This document shows positions 34,592 through 43,894 of a stretch of 64,000 bases of DNA, in pieces (within the stretch, counting starts at the first letter, position 1; each line of letters begins with the position of its first letter). The position numbers and the translations under genes are program-made. The DNA is from Sodaliphilus pleomorphus (lineage in GTDB: Bacteria; Bacteroidota; Bacteroidia; Bacteroidales; Muribaculaceae). The DNA lies in assembly GCF_009676955.1 (NCBI RefSeq), contig NZ_CP045696.1, positions 1,743,001 to 1,807,000 of the forward strand, in the 5' to 3' direction. The notes beneath the pieces are model-generated. The model worked only from the letters and a program-made list of their open reading frames with translations. It was not told the DNA's origin and ran no database searches.

Positions 34592-36055
34592 ATGGAAAAA
34601 CAACTCAAAGATTTAATCGCTGCCATCGACGCCAAGCGGGTAGTGGGCAGCCTCGACAAGCGCATCGTCGAGGTGACCAACGACTCGCGACAGGCTCGTG
34701 AGGGCTCGCTCTTTATCGCCGTGCGTGGTGCTGTGGTCGATGCCCACCAGTTTATCCCGGCTGTGGTTGCCGCCGGCGCCGCTGCCGTTGTGTGCGAGGA
34801 GCTGCCCGCGACACTCGACGAGGCTGTGACCTATGTGCAAGTGCCCAACAGCACCCAAGCCGAGGCCCTGCTGGCCGATGCATGGTATGATCATCCCAGC
34901 TCGCAGCTCAAGCTCGTGGGCGTGACGGGCACCAATGGCAAGACCACCACGGCCACGCTGCTCTATGAGATGGCTCGGCTCATGGGCTACAAGGCCGGAC
35001 TGCTCTCGACCGTGAAAAACGTGGTCGACCGCACCGAGTATCCTGCCAAGCAAACCACGCCGGGCAGCCTTGAAATCAACCGCTTCCTGCACGAGATGGT
35101 GCAGGCGGGTTGCGACTACGCCTTCATGGAGGTGAGCAGCCACGCCTGTGTGCAGTACCGCATCGACGGGTTGCACTTTGCCGGCGGCATCTTCACCAAT
35201 CTCACCCGCGATCATCTCGACTTCCACAAGACGGTCGAAAACTACATCAAGGCCAAGAAGCGCTTCTTCGACTTGCTGCCGCCCGATGCCTTTGCCCTGG
35301 TCAATGCCGACGACAAGCAGGGCAGCGTGATGGTGCAGAACACCAAGGCCCGCAGCTATACCTACTCGCTGCGTGCCATGGCCGATTTCAAGGGCCGTGT
35401 GATCGAAGACCGCCTCGACGGCATGACCGTCAACTTCAACGGGCAGGAGCTTGAGGTGCGCTTCACGGGCCGCTTCAACGTCTACAACTTGCTCTCGGTG
35501 TACGGGGCTTCGGTACTGCTCGGTTTCCCAAAAGACGAGGTGCTGGTCAAGATGAGCCTGCTCGTGCCGGTGGCCGGGCGTTTCCAGACGATGACCTCGC
35601 CGCGCGGCTACACGGCCGTGGTCGACTATGCCCACACGCCCGATGCGCTGGTCAACGTGCTCAGCACCATTGCCGAGGTGCTCAACGGCAAGGGCCGCAT
35701 CATCACCGTGTGCGGTGCCGGCGGCAACCGCGACAAGGGCAAGCGCCCCATGATGGCTGCCGAGGCGGCACGGCGCAGCGACCAGGTGATACTCACCAGC
35801 GACAACCCGCGCTTTGAGGACCCCGAGGCCATCCTGGCCGACATGGAGGCCGGGCTCACGCCCGACGACCGCCCCCGCGTGCTCAAGATCACCGACCGTG
35901 CCAGCGCCATAGCCACGGCCTGCCAGCTGGCCAAGCCCGGCGACGTGGTGCTTGTGGCCGGCAAGGGGCACGAGAACTACCAGGAGGTGAAAGGCGTGAA
36001 GCACCACTTCGACGACCGCGAGGTGCTGCAGCACATCTTCGACAACGAGAAGTAA
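34592..36055 (+). CDS. murE: UDP-MurNAc-L-Ala-D-Glu:meso-diaminopimelate ligase
   Basis: Adds the third amino acid of the peptidoglycan stem peptide, in the cytosol. 487 residues. The ATP-binding loop is TGTNGKTTT (about 112-120). DNPR at 404-407 is the motif that selects meso-diaminopimelate over lysine, so the cell wall is predicted to be of the mDAP type. Other family motifs: [15 protein letters not shown] and the domain-three sequence [10 protein letters not shown]. Part of the continuous plus-strand dcw unit, 42 bp before mraY. Confidence 0.97.
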   Translation: MEKQLKDLIAAIDAKRVVGSLDKRIVEVTNDSRQAREGSLFIAVRGAVVDAHQFIPAVVAAGAAAVVCEELPATLDEAVTYVQVPNSTQAEALLADAWYDHPSSQLKLVGVTGTNGKTTTATLLYEMARLMGYKAGLLSTVKNVVDRTEYPAKQTTPGSLEINRFLHEMVQAGCDYAFMEVSSHACVQYRIDGLHFAGGIFTNLTRDHLDFHKTVENYIKAKKRFFDLLPPDAFALVNADDKQGSVMVQNTKARSYTYSLRAMADFKGRVIEDRLDGMTVNFNGQELEVRFTGRFNVYNLLSVYGASVLLGFPKDEVLVKMSLLVPVAGRFQTMTSPRGYTAVVDYAHTPDALVNVLSTIAEVLNGKGRIITVCGAGGNRDKGKRPMMAAEAARRSDQVILTSDNPRFEDPEAILADMEAGLTPDDRPRVLKITDRASAIATACQLAKPGDVVLVAGKGHENYQEVKGVKHHFDDREVLQHIFDNEK

Positions 36056-36097
36056 AACGAATCTGACCGATAGATAAATTAAGAGAAAAAAAACAAC

Positions 36098-37357
36098 ATG
36101 TTGTACTATTTATTTCACTATTTAGAGCAATTCGACGTGCCGGGCGCGCGGCTGTTTGACTACATCACCTTCCGTGCCGGTTTTGCGCTCATCCTGTCGT
36201 TGTTTATAGCCATCGTGTTTGGCCGCAAGATTATCGACCGCCTGCAGCTCATGCAGGTGGGCGAGATTGTGCGCAACCTGGGCCTGCAGGGGCAAATGGA
36301 GAAGAAAGGCACTCCCACCATGGGAGGCATCATCATCATCCTGGCCATCGTGGTGCCCTGCCTGCTGCTGGGCAAGCTGGGCAACATCTACATGATACTC
36401 ATGATCATTGCCACGCTGTGGTGCGGCGCGCTGGGCTTCTGCGACGACTATATCAAGGTTGCCCATCACAACAAGGAGGGCATGAAGGGCAAGTTCAAGA
36501 TTGTGGGCCAGGTGGGCCTGGGCCTGATTGTGGGCCTCACGATGTACTTGAGCCCCGCCATTGTGATGGACCAGAACGTGGAGGTTGTCGACCCCGTGAC
36601 CCACGAGGTCGTGATCGAGCACAAGGCCCAAAACATCAAGGCGGCCGAGACCACCATCCCCTTTGTGAAAAACCACAACTTCAACTACTCGTGGTTTACC
36701 AAGTGGATGGGCGATGGAGCCAGCACAGGCGGCTGGATCGTGTTTATACTGGTCACCATCTTTGTGGTGGCGGCAGTGAGCAACGGCGCCAATCTCACCG
36801 ACGGGCTCGACGGCCTGGCCACGAGCACCTCGGCAGTGATAGGGGTGGCGCTGGCCATCATGTGCTACTTGGGGGGCAATGTGGTGTATTCGACCTATCT
36901 CAACATCATGTATATCCCCAACAGCAGCGAGCTTGTGGTGTATGCGGCGGCCTTCATAGGCGCCACGGTGGGCTTCTTGTGGTACAACGGCTATCCGGCT
37001 CAGGTGTTTATGGGCGACACGGGCAGCTTGTGCCTGGGCGGCATCATCGCCGTGTTTGCCATTCTCATACGCAAGGAGCTGCTCATTCCCATCTTGTGTC
37101 TCACCTTCTTCTGCGAGGACTTGAGCGTGATGGTGCAGGTGGCCTATTTCAAGTACACCAAGAAGCGCTACGGCGTGGGCAAGCGCATCTTCAAGATGAC
37201 GCCGCTGCACCACCACTTCCAGGTGCCGGCGGGTCAGGTCGAGGCCAAGTGGCAGAAGCCTGTGCACGCCATCCCCGAGCCCAAGATAGTGATGCGCTTT
37301 GTGCTGGTTGCCATCTTGCTGGCAGTGCTCACCTTTGTGACACTTAAGATAAGATAA
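36098..37357 (+). CDS. mraY: Phospho-N-acetylmuramoyl-pentapeptide transferase
   Basis: Integral-membrane enzyme that attaches phospho-MurNAc-pentapeptide to undecaprenyl phosphate, forming lipid I. 419 residues with about ten membrane helices. Conserved sites visible: GFCDDYIKV (aspartate pair), NLTDGLDGLA, MGDTGSL and the late HHHFQ. An extra hydrophilic segment at about 170-200 (NVEVVDPVTHEVVIEH) separates helices, consistent with the longer Bacteroidetes form. Followed by murD after a 34-bp gap. Confidence 0.97.
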   Translation: MLYYLFHYLEQFDVPGARLFDYITFRAGFALILSLFIAIVFGRKIIDRLQLMQVGEIVRNLGLQGQMEKKGTPTMGGIIIILAIVVPCLLLGKLGNIYMILMIIATLWCGALGFCDDYIKVAHHNKEGMKGKFKIVGQVGLGLIVGLTMYLSPAIVMDQNVEVVDPVTHEVVIEHKAQNIKAAETTIPFVKNHNFNYSWFTKWMGDGASTGGWIVFILVTIFVVAAVSNGANLTDGLDGLATSTSAVIGVALAIMCYLGGNVVYSTYLNIMYIPNSSELVVYAAAFIGATVGFLWYNGYPAQVFMGDTGSLCLGGIIAVFAILIRKELLIPILCLTFFCEDLSVMVQVAYFKYTKKRYGVGKRIFKMTPLHHHFQVPAGQVEAKWQKPVHAIPEPKIVMRFVLVAILLAVLTFVTLKIR

Positions 37358-37391
37358 AAAAAACATGACTCAATCACATTTTAATAATAAG

Positions 37392-38741
37392 ATGAAAAAA
37401 CGTATCGTGGTTTTAGGCGGAGGAGAGAGCGGCGCCGGAGCTGCTGTCCTGGCCAAAGTGAAGGGAATGGACGTGTTCTTGACCGACATGGGCAAGATTG
37501 CGCCCAAATACAAGCAGCTGCTTGCTCAATACGATATCGAGTGGGAAGAGGGGCACCCGCACACCGAGTCGAGAGTGCTGGCGGCCGACGAGATCATAAA
37601 GAGCCCCGGCGTGCCCGGCAACGTGCCCATCCTGGTGAAGGCGCAGCAGAAGAGCATACCGGTCATCAGCGAGATTGAGTTTGCCGGTCGCTACACCGAT
37701 GCCAAGATGGTGTGCATCACGGGCAGCAACGGCAAGACGACCACCACCTTGCTCACCTATCACATTTTGCAGAAGGCAGGCCTCAACGTGGGTCTGGCCG
37801 GCAATGTGGGCAAGAGCCTGGCCCTGCAGGTGGCCACCGAGAGCCACGACGTGTATGTGATAGAGCTGAGCAGCTTCCAGCTCGACAACATGTACGACTT
37901 CAAGGCCAACGTGGCCGTGATACTCAACATCACGCCCGACCACCTCGACCGCTACGACTACAAGATGGAAAACTATGTGGCCGCCAAGTTCCGCATCATG
38001 CAGAACCAGACGAGCGACGACGCCTTCATCTACTGGCACGACGACCCGGTGGTGACCGCCCAGCTCAAGCACGTGACGAGCGAGGCCCGCATGCTGCCCT
38101 TCAGCGCCCTCGACGAGGAGGATTGCGCTGCCTGTCTCGACGAGAGCGGCTTGATGAAATTTAACGTGGGCGGCAGGCACTGGGAGATGCCCCGTGCCCA
38201 GCTCTCGCTCAAGGGACTGCACAACGTGTACAACTCGATGGCTGCCGGTATCTCGGCCACGTTCCTCAATGTGAACGACGAGGTGATACGCCGCGCCCTG
38301 GCCGACTTCGAGGCCGTGGAGCACCGCTTGGAATACGTGCGCACGGTGGGCGGTGTGACCTATATCAACGACTCCAAGGCAACCAACGTCAACGCCACCT
38401 GGTATGCCCTCGAGAGCATGACCACGCCGGTGGTGCTCATCCTGGGCGGCAAGGACAAGGGCAACGACTACAGCGAGATAGAAGACTTTGTGAAGGAGAA
38501 GGTGAAGGCCATCGTGTGCTTGGGTGTCGACAACAGCAAGCTGCACAAGTTCTTCGACGGCAAGGTGCCCAACATCACCGATGCCCGCTCGATGCCCGAG
38601 GCAGTGGCCAAGTGCCACGCCTATGCCCAGAAGGGCGACACCGTGCTGCTCTCGCCCTGTTGTGCCAGCTTCGACCTGTTTAAGAACATGGAGGATCGCG
38701 GCTGCCAGTTTAAAGATTGCGTGAGAAAACTGGACGACTAA
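37392..38741 (+). CDS. murD: UDP-N-acetylmuramoylalanine-D-glutamate ligase
   Basis: Adds D-glutamate to UDP-MurNAc-L-Ala in the cytosol. Start at 37392 (MKKRIVVLGGGESGAG) gives 449 residues and the family N-terminus; the frame is open nine codons further up. ATP loop SNGKTTTTLL near residue 116, then SSFQLD and the late CASFDLFKNMEDRG. A CA/TG-rich hairpin follows its stop before ftsW. Confidence 0.96.
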   Translation: MKKRIVVLGGGESGAGAAVLAKVKGMDVFLTDMGKIAPKYKQLLAQYDIEWEEGHPHTESRVLAADEIIKSPGVPGNVPILVKAQQKSIPVISEIEFAGRYTDAKMVCITGSNGKTTTTLLTYHILQKAGLNVGLAGNVGKSLALQVATESHDVYVIELSSFQLDNMYDFKANVAVILNITPDHLDRYDYKMENYVAAKFRIMQNQTSDDAFIYWHDDPVVTAQLKHVTSEARMLPFSALDEEDCAACLDESGLMKFNVGGRHWEMPRAQLSLKGLHNVYNSMAAGISATFLNVNDEVIRRALADFEAVEHRLEYVRTVGGVTYINDSKATNVNATWYALESMTTPVVLILGGKDKGNDYSEIEDFVKEKVKAIVCLGVDNSKLHKFFDGKVPNITDARSMPEAVAKCHAYAQKGDTVLLSPCCASFDLFKNMEDRGCQFKDCVRKLDD

Positions 38742-38784
38742 ACACACACGCACACACAAGAGAGAGTGTGTGTGTGGGTGTGTG
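38742..38784 (+). repeat. CA/TG-rich inverted repeat between murD and ftsW
   Basis: A run of alternating CA with one G (38742-38758) is followed by a short AGAGAGA and then an alternating TG run (38767-38784) that is complementary with one mismatch over about 16 bp. It can fold as a hairpin within the dcw transcript. No T-tract follows, so it is more likely an attenuator, a processing site or a slippage product than a strong terminator. Confidence 0.6.
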
Positions 38785-38828
38785 GCAAGGCCGCCCGTAA
38801 ACATTGAGAAAGAGAAACAAAATATTAC

Positions 38829-40172
38829 ATGTCGGAAAAAGCCAAGAGATATGAAGAAATGTCGCGCAAGTATGGCGACCCGTGGATATGGGGCATCTAC
38901 TTCACGCTGATATTCCTGTCGATCATCGAGTCCTACAGCGCCTCGAGCCGCGAGGTGGCCACGGCAGGGGTGTACATGCCCATCATCAAGCAGGTGGTTT
39001 TCCTTGCCATAGGTGGGCTGCTGCTGTATGTCATCTATCGTGTCGACTACAACAACAAGACCCTGCTGGCCATCATGATACCAGGATTGGGCTTGGTCAC
39101 GCTGCTGTGCCTGGTATATGTGCGATTGTTTGGCGAGGTCGTCAACGGCGCCCAGCGCGCTATCACGCTGCCGGGCTTCACCATTCAGCCCGCCGAGCTG
39201 GCCAAGCTGTCGATAGTCACATTGCTGGCCTATATACTGGCCCGCAACCAGAAGAACAAAGACGTGAAAACCACCGGGATGGTCGAGGCCGCATCGGTAG
39301 TGGCGGTGTTTGGCTTCCTGCTCTTGCAGAGCGGCCTCACCAACACGTTGCTGCTCATGTGCATCAGTGGCTCGATGATGCTTATAGGCGGAGCCAGGCT
39401 CAAGCGTATAGGCTATGTGCTGGTGGCCTATGCCGTGCTCTTTGGCGTGTTCTGGGTCATCAAGAATCACAACGACAACCAGGAGGCCACGCTCAACGGC
39501 CCCGGGGCAACGAGCGAGCTCATCGTGCAAGAGGGCGACACGCTGGGCACGACAGGCGGCGACAAGCCTGTGGTCAACCGCCAGAGCACGTGGAAAAACC
39601 GCATACTCGACTGGTGGCACAGCGACTCGCTGGTGTACAAGCCCATCACGAGCAAAAACACGCAGGAGATGATATCGCGCATGGCTCAGGCCCATGGCGG
39701 CATCACCGGCGTGGGGCTGGGCAACTCGCGCGAGTGCAGCCGGCTGCCACTGGCCTTCAGCGACTACATCTACTCGATTATCGTCGAGGAGATGGGGCTC
39801 ATAGGCGGTGTGTGCGTGCTCATCCTCTACCTGTGGCTGCTGGCTCGGGCCGCCATGATAGCACGCCGTTGCCGCCGCGTACTGCCGGCCCTGCTCATCA
39901 TCGGCATGGCTTCGATGGTCGCCTTCCAGGCCCTGTTTCACATGGCCATCAACGTGGGCGTGTTTCCCGTCTCGGGTCAGCCCCTGCCGCTCATCTCCAA
40001 GGGCGGCACCTCGATCATCGTCACCAGCGTGGCCTTTGCCATCATGCTGAGCATCAGCCGCACTATTGCCAACCAAAACAGTAAAAACAACAAAACCGAG
40101 GAGGCTCAGTTGCCCGATGACTTGCGCGCTGAGAATCCCACACAAATGATAAGAGAAAATGAATGGAAATGA
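38829..40172 (+). CDS. ftsW: Septal peptidoglycan polymerase FtsW
   Basis: SEDS-family glycosyltransferase that polymerises lipid II at the septum with the division transpeptidase. 447 residues, about ten membrane helices. Family motifs: FTIQPAELAKLSIV (about 118-130), the late GVFPVSGQPLPLISKGGTS and an extracytoplasmic loop. An additional hydrophilic loop of about 65 residues (roughly 213-280, including LIVQEGDTLGTTGG) is longer than in E. coli FtsW. The 3' end overlaps possible murG starts. Confidence 0.95.
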   Translation: MSEKAKRYEEMSRKYGDPWIWGIYFTLIFLSIIESYSASSREVATAGVYMPIIKQVVFLAIGGLLLYVIYRVDYNNKTLLAIMIPGLGLVTLLCLVYVRLFGEVVNGAQRAITLPGFTIQPAELAKLSIVTLLAYILARNQKNKDVKTTGMVEAASVVAVFGFLLLQSGLTNTLLLMCISGSMMLIGGARLKRIGYVLVAYAVLFGVFWVIKNHNDNQEATLNGPGATSELIVQEGDTLGTTGGDKPVVNRQSTWKNRILDWWHSDSLVYKPITSKNTQEMISRMAQAHGGITGVGLGNSRECSRLPLAFSDYIYSIIVEEMGLIGGVCVLILYLWLLARAAMIARRCRRVLPALLIIGMASMVAFQALFHMAINVGVFPVSGQPLPLISKGGTSIIVTSVAFAIMLSISRTIANQNSKNNKTEEAQLPDDLRAENPTQMIRENEWK

Positions 40173-40173
40173 A

Positions 40174-41268
40174 ATGAATTTTCTGGTGAGCGGCGGCGGC
40201 ACAGGCGGCCACATCTTTCCCGCTCTGTCGATTGCCAATGAAATCAAGCGTCGCTACCCCCAGGCCCACATCCTCTTTGTGGGTGCCCAGGGACGCATGG
40301 AGATGGAGCGTGTGCCTGCCGCAGGCTACCCCATCAAGGGCCTGCCGGTGATGGGTTTCGACCGCAAGCACTTGCTCAGAAACGTGAAGGTGCTCTACCG
40401 CGTGTGGAAGTGCACCCGCATGGCCAAGGATATCATCAAGGAGTTTAAGCCCAACGTGGCCATAGGTGTGGGCGGCTATGCCAGCGGCCCCACGCTCAAG
40501 GAGGCCCAGAAGATGGGCGTGCCCACCTTGCTGCAAGAGCAAAACTCCTATGCCGGCGTGACCAACAAGCTCCTGGCCAAGGGGGCGCAGTGCATATGTG
40601 TGGCCTACTCGGGCATGGAGCGCTTTTTCCCGGCCGGCAAGATCGTGATGACGGGCAACCCGGTGCGCCGCAACCTGCTCGAGTGCACCGCCACGCCCCA
40701 GCAGGCCCGCCAGGAGCTGGGCCTCGACCCCGACAAGAAGACCATACTCGTGATAGGCGGCAGCCTGGGGGCACGCACCGTGAACGAGAGCATCATTGCC
40801 GGCCTGCAGGCCATAGCCGGGCACCACGACGTGCAGGTGCTGTGGCAGTCGGGCAAGTACTATGACCAGCAGTGCAGCCAGGCTCTGGCCGCCTCGGGCG
40901 TGACCAATGTGCACCAGGCCGCCTTTGTGACCCGCATGGACATGGCCTACCGCGCCGCCGACCTCGTGATATCGCGTGCCGGCGCCAGCAGCATCTCTGA
41001 GTTGCAGCTGCTGGGCAAGCCTGCCATTCTCGTGCCCAGCCCCAATGTGGCCGAAGACCACCAGACGCACAACGCCATGGCGCTCGTCGACAAGGGCGCA
41101 GCCATCATGGTCAGGGATGCCGAGGCCCGCGACAAGCTCGTGGCCACAGCGCTCGACACGGTCGCCAATGCCCAGACGCTACAATCGCTGGCAGCCAACG
41201 TGAAGAAGATGGCCCTGGCCAACGCTGCCGAGACGATCGTCGACCACGTGATGGCCATTGCCAAGTGA
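40174..41268 (+). CDS. murG: Lipid II synthase (UDP-GlcNAc transferase)
   Basis: Peripheral membrane enzyme adding GlcNAc to lipid I. From the start at 40174 (MNFLVSGGGTGGHIFPAL) it has 364 residues; the in-frame ATG at 40159, which overlaps ftsW, adds only five. Glycine-rich acceptor loop GGGTGGH at the N-terminus, GNPVRRN in the linker, and the UDP-GlcNAc site RAGASSISEL near 270. Followed by murC. Confidence 0.96.
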   Translation: MNFLVSGGGTGGHIFPALSIANEIKRRYPQAHILFVGAQGRMEMERVPAAGYPIKGLPVMGFDRKHLLRNVKVLYRVWKCTRMAKDIIKEFKPNVAIGVGGYASGPTLKEAQKMGVPTLLQEQNSYAGVTNKLLAKGAQCICVAYSGMERFFPAGKIVMTGNPVRRNLLECTATPQQARQELGLDPDKKTILVIGGSLGARTVNESIIAGLQAIAGHHDVQVLWQSGKYYDQQCSQALAASGVTNVHQAAFVTRMDMAYRAADLVISRAGASSISELQLLGKPAILVPSPNVAEDHQTHNAMALVDKGAAIMVRDAEARDKLVATALDTVANAQTLQSLAANVKKMALANAAETIVDHVMAIAK

Positions 41269-41352
41269 AAGGCCAAGCGACGACAACGACTGCTGTCGTT
41301 TACCGACTAAATGCTTTATATTACAATATATATACATACACAATCATCAACA

Positions 41353-42741
41353 ATGAGCAAAGATTTTAAATCGATATATTTTGTGGGCGCCGGCGGCATT
41401 GGCATGGCAGCCCTCGAGCGTTATTTCCTCGACAACGGCAAGCAGGTGGCCGGCTACGACCGCACTGCCACCGACCTGACCCGCGCCCTGGAGAAAGAGG
41501 GCGTGGAGATTTCCTATGTCGAGGACCCCGACACGATTCCTGCCTATTGCCGCGACAAGCGCGACACTGTGGTGGTGTACACGGCCGCCATACACGAGAG
41601 CGAGCCCATATTGAAGTGGTTTCTCGACAACGGGTTTGAGGTGATGCTGCGCGCCAAGGCGCTGGGCATCGTCACGCGCAACAGCAAGGCGCTGTGCTTC
41701 TCGGGCACCCACGGCAAAACCACCACCTCGAGCATGGCGGCCCACATCCTGCAGGTGAGCGGCGTGGGCAGCAACGCCTTTCTGGGCGGCGTGCTGCGCA
41801 ACTACGGCACCAACTTCCTGCTATCCAAGACCAGCCCCTATAGCGTGGTCGAGGCCGATGAGTTCAACCGCTCGTTTCACGAGCTCACGCCCTACATCGC
41901 CGTGGTGAGTGCCACCGACCCCGATCACCTCGACATCTACGGCAACTATGAAAACTACCTGGAGAGTTTCGCCCACTTCACCGAGCTCATCGAGCCGGGC
42001 GGCGTGCTGCTGCTGCACACCGGGCTCAAGCTCAAGCCGCGCCCCCGCCCGGGCGTGAAGACCTATACCTACTCGATCGACGAGGGTGACTTCCATGCCG
42101 CCCGCGTGCGCAAGGGCGACGGCGAGATCGTGTTCGACTTTGTGGCCCCCGACGGCAGCGTCATTGCCGACGTGAAGCTGGGCGTGCCTGTGGAAATCAA
42201 CATCGACAACGCCGTGGCTGCCATGGCTGTGTGCTGGCTCATCAAGGTGCCCGCCCAGGCCATCAAGGAGGGCATCGCCACCTTCATGGGCGCCAAGCGC
42301 CGCTTCGAGTTCTGGCTCAAGGAGCCGGGCAGCCACGGCCACGTGGTGATCGACGACTATGCCCATCACCCCAACGAGATCATGGCCAGCATCAAGAGCG
42401 TGCGCGACCTGTATCCCGGCCGCAAGCTCACCGTCATCTTCCAGCCCCACCTCTACACCCGCACGCGCGACTTCGCCCCCGAGTTTGCCCGGGCTTTGAG
42501 CTTGGCCGACGAGTGCTACATGCTGCCCATCTATCCTGCCCGCGAGGAGCCTATAGCCGGGGTGAGCAGCGAGCTCATCATGAAAGATGTAACTTGCCCT
42601 GTAAAAAAGGTTTATAGCAAGGAAAATTTGCTCAGTTCAATCCATTTGCTTAATTTTGATATCTTGTTGACAGTGGGTGCGGGCGATATTGTCGACCTCT
42701 TGCCCAGGATATGTGAAGAAGTAAAGAAACAACAGCGTTGA
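41353..42741 (+). CDS. murC: UDP-N-acetylmuramate-L-alanine ligase
   Basis: First amino-acid ligase of the stem peptide. Start at 41353 (MSKDFKSIYFVGAGGIGMAA) gives 462 residues; the upstream 14 codons are A+T-rich and not family-like. ATP loop SGTHGKTTTSS near 119, then EADEFNRSF, and IDDYAHHPNEI in domain three. The last 50 or so codons (42585-42670) switch to A+T-rich codons, and there the sequence matches a consensus promoter. The stop overlaps the TTG start of ftsQ. Confidence 0.96.
   Translation: MSKDFKSIYFVGAGGIGMAALERYFLDNGKQVAGYDRTATDLTRALEKEGVEISYVEDPDTIPAYCRDKRDTVVVYTAAIHESEPILKWFLDNGFEVMLRAKALGIVTRNSKALCFSGTHGKTTTSSMAAHILQVSGVGSNAFLGGVLRNYGTNFLLSKTSPYSVVEADEFNRSFHELTPYIAVVSATDPDHLDIYGNYENYLESFAHFTELIEPGGVLLLHTGLKLKPRPRPGVKTYTYSIDEGDFHAARVRKGDGEIVFDFVAPDGSVIADVKLGVPVEINIDNAVAAMAVCWLIKVPAQAIKEGIATFMGAKRRFEFWLKEPGSHGHVVIDDYAHHPNEIMASIKSVRDLYPGRKLTVIFQPHLYTRTRDFAPEFARALSLADECYMLPIYPAREEPIAGVSSELIMKDVTCPVKKVYSKENLLSSIHLLNFDILLTVGAGDIVDLLPRICEEVKKQQR
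42627..42658 (+). promoter_or_regulatory. Internal promoter in murC, for ftsQ-ftsA-ftsZ
   Basis: TTTG at 42627-42630, exactly 20 nt, then TAATTTTG at 42651-42658: a perfect match to the Bacteroides consensus, inside the murC coding sequence. Transcription would start near 42664, about 74 nt before ftsQ. Confidence 0.7.
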
Positions 42742-43865
42742 AGATAGTTCGCTACATACTGCTCGTTGTGCTCACCGCGCTGCTCGCGTGGGGGGTGATC
42801 TGGGCCCATGGCCAGGCACGCGACCAGGTGTGCCGCAAGGTCGACATCGAGGTGGTGAACGCCTCGAGCAAGCCCTTTGTCACGCCCCGCGGCATCATCG
42901 AGGACCTCAAGCACGCCCACATTGCCCTCGAGGGCAAGCCCATGTGGCAGATCAACAGCGACCGGGTGGAGCGCCTGCTCGACACCTCGCCCTATCTTGA
43001 GAGTGCCGACTGCATCAAGGGGCAGGATGGCCGCTTCATCATCAGGGTGCGCCAGCTTGTGCCCGTGATGCGTGTCATGGACGGCGACAAGTCCTACTAC
43101 GTCAACCGCGAGGGCAAGCGCATGGAGGCCAACGGCAACTACTACTGCGACGTGCCTGTGGTAAACGGCCACTTCACCCGGGCCTACGGTCCCGAGCGGC
43201 TGGTGCCCCTGCTCGACTATGTGCAGAGCGATGCCACGCTCAACTCCATCGTCACGATGTACAACTACCGTGGCCCTGGCAGCATCTATATCGTGCCCTG
43301 CTTTGTGGGGCAAATCATCGACTTTGGCAGCGTGGCCAACTATGAGAACAAGTTCAAGAAGCTGCTGCTCTTCTACGAGAAAGTGATGCCCGTGCGTGGC
43401 TGGGACACCTACGACACCATCTCGCTCAAGTGGATGCACCAGGTGGTGGCCACACGCCGCCTCAAGCGGGTGGAAGCCACAGTCGAGGCTGGCCCCGACG
43501 ACGACGAGATAGCCCCCGATGCCACGACCATCACCGTGACCGACGACAACCGCGCCCTCGTGCGCAACGACGGCACCACCAGGGCTGCCATTGTGAAGTC
43601 GGGCGCCGACCCGGCGGCTCGCCCGAAGAAGACCAAGCGCGACGACTCGCCCCGGCGCGAGGCCCAGGAGGCGTCGAAACCAGCCGGCAAGCAGCACGCC
43701 GAGGCGGCCAGCGAGAAGCACCCAGGCAAGAAGCACACCGACAAGCAAGAGCGCGACTCAAAATCGACCGAGAGCAGCAAGAAGAAAAAAGCCGCACAGT
43801 CGCCAGCGGGCTCAACGGGCAACAAGAGCAAGAAGAAGAGCACCGGCAACGAGAAGAAGAAATAA
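42738..43865 (+). CDS. ftsQ: Cell-division protein FtsQ with long basic tail
   Basis: Bitopic protein linking early and late division proteins in the periplasm. 375 residues; the start is TTG at 42738, overlapping the murC stop (TTGA), with no ATG available ahead of the membrane helix at about 5-23 (RYILLVVLTALLAWGVIWAH). A POTRA-type region follows (about 35-105, VDIEVVNASSKPFVTPRGII) and a beta domain to about 240. The last 115 or so residues are Lys/Ser/Ala-rich and disordered with repeated KKK, making it longer than I would expect for the family. The tail would lie outside the cytoplasmic membrane. Confidence 0.88.
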   Translation: MKIVRYILLVVLTALLAWGVIWAHGQARDQVCRKVDIEVVNASSKPFVTPRGIIEDLKHAHIALEGKPMWQINSDRVERLLDTSPYLESADCIKGQDGRFIIRVRQLVPVMRVMDGDKSYYVNREGKRMEANGNYYCDVPVVNGHFTRAYGPERLVPLLDYVQSDATLNSIVTMYNYRGPGSIYIVPCFVGQIIDFGSVANYENKFKKLLLFYEKVMPVRGWDTYDTISLKWMHQVVATRRLKRVEATVEAGPDDDEIAPDATTITVTDDNRALVRNDGTTRAAIVKSGADPAARPKKTKRDDSPRREAQEASKPAGKQHAEAASEKHPGKKHTDKQERDSKSTESSKKKKAAQSPAGSTGNKSKKKSTGNEKKK

Positions 43866-43894
43866 CGAAACATTACATATAAACTTTACACATT

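Noticed and set aside
37413..40247. Very long open frame on the minus strand opposite murD and ftsW
   Set aside because: Similar antisense frames of 850-1000 codons lie opposite ftsA-ftsZ, the class A PBP, mutS and the U32 region. They follow from the near absence of TTA, CTA and TCA codons in the G+C-rich sense genes; their products are His/Val/Gly/Ala-rich and resemble no family.
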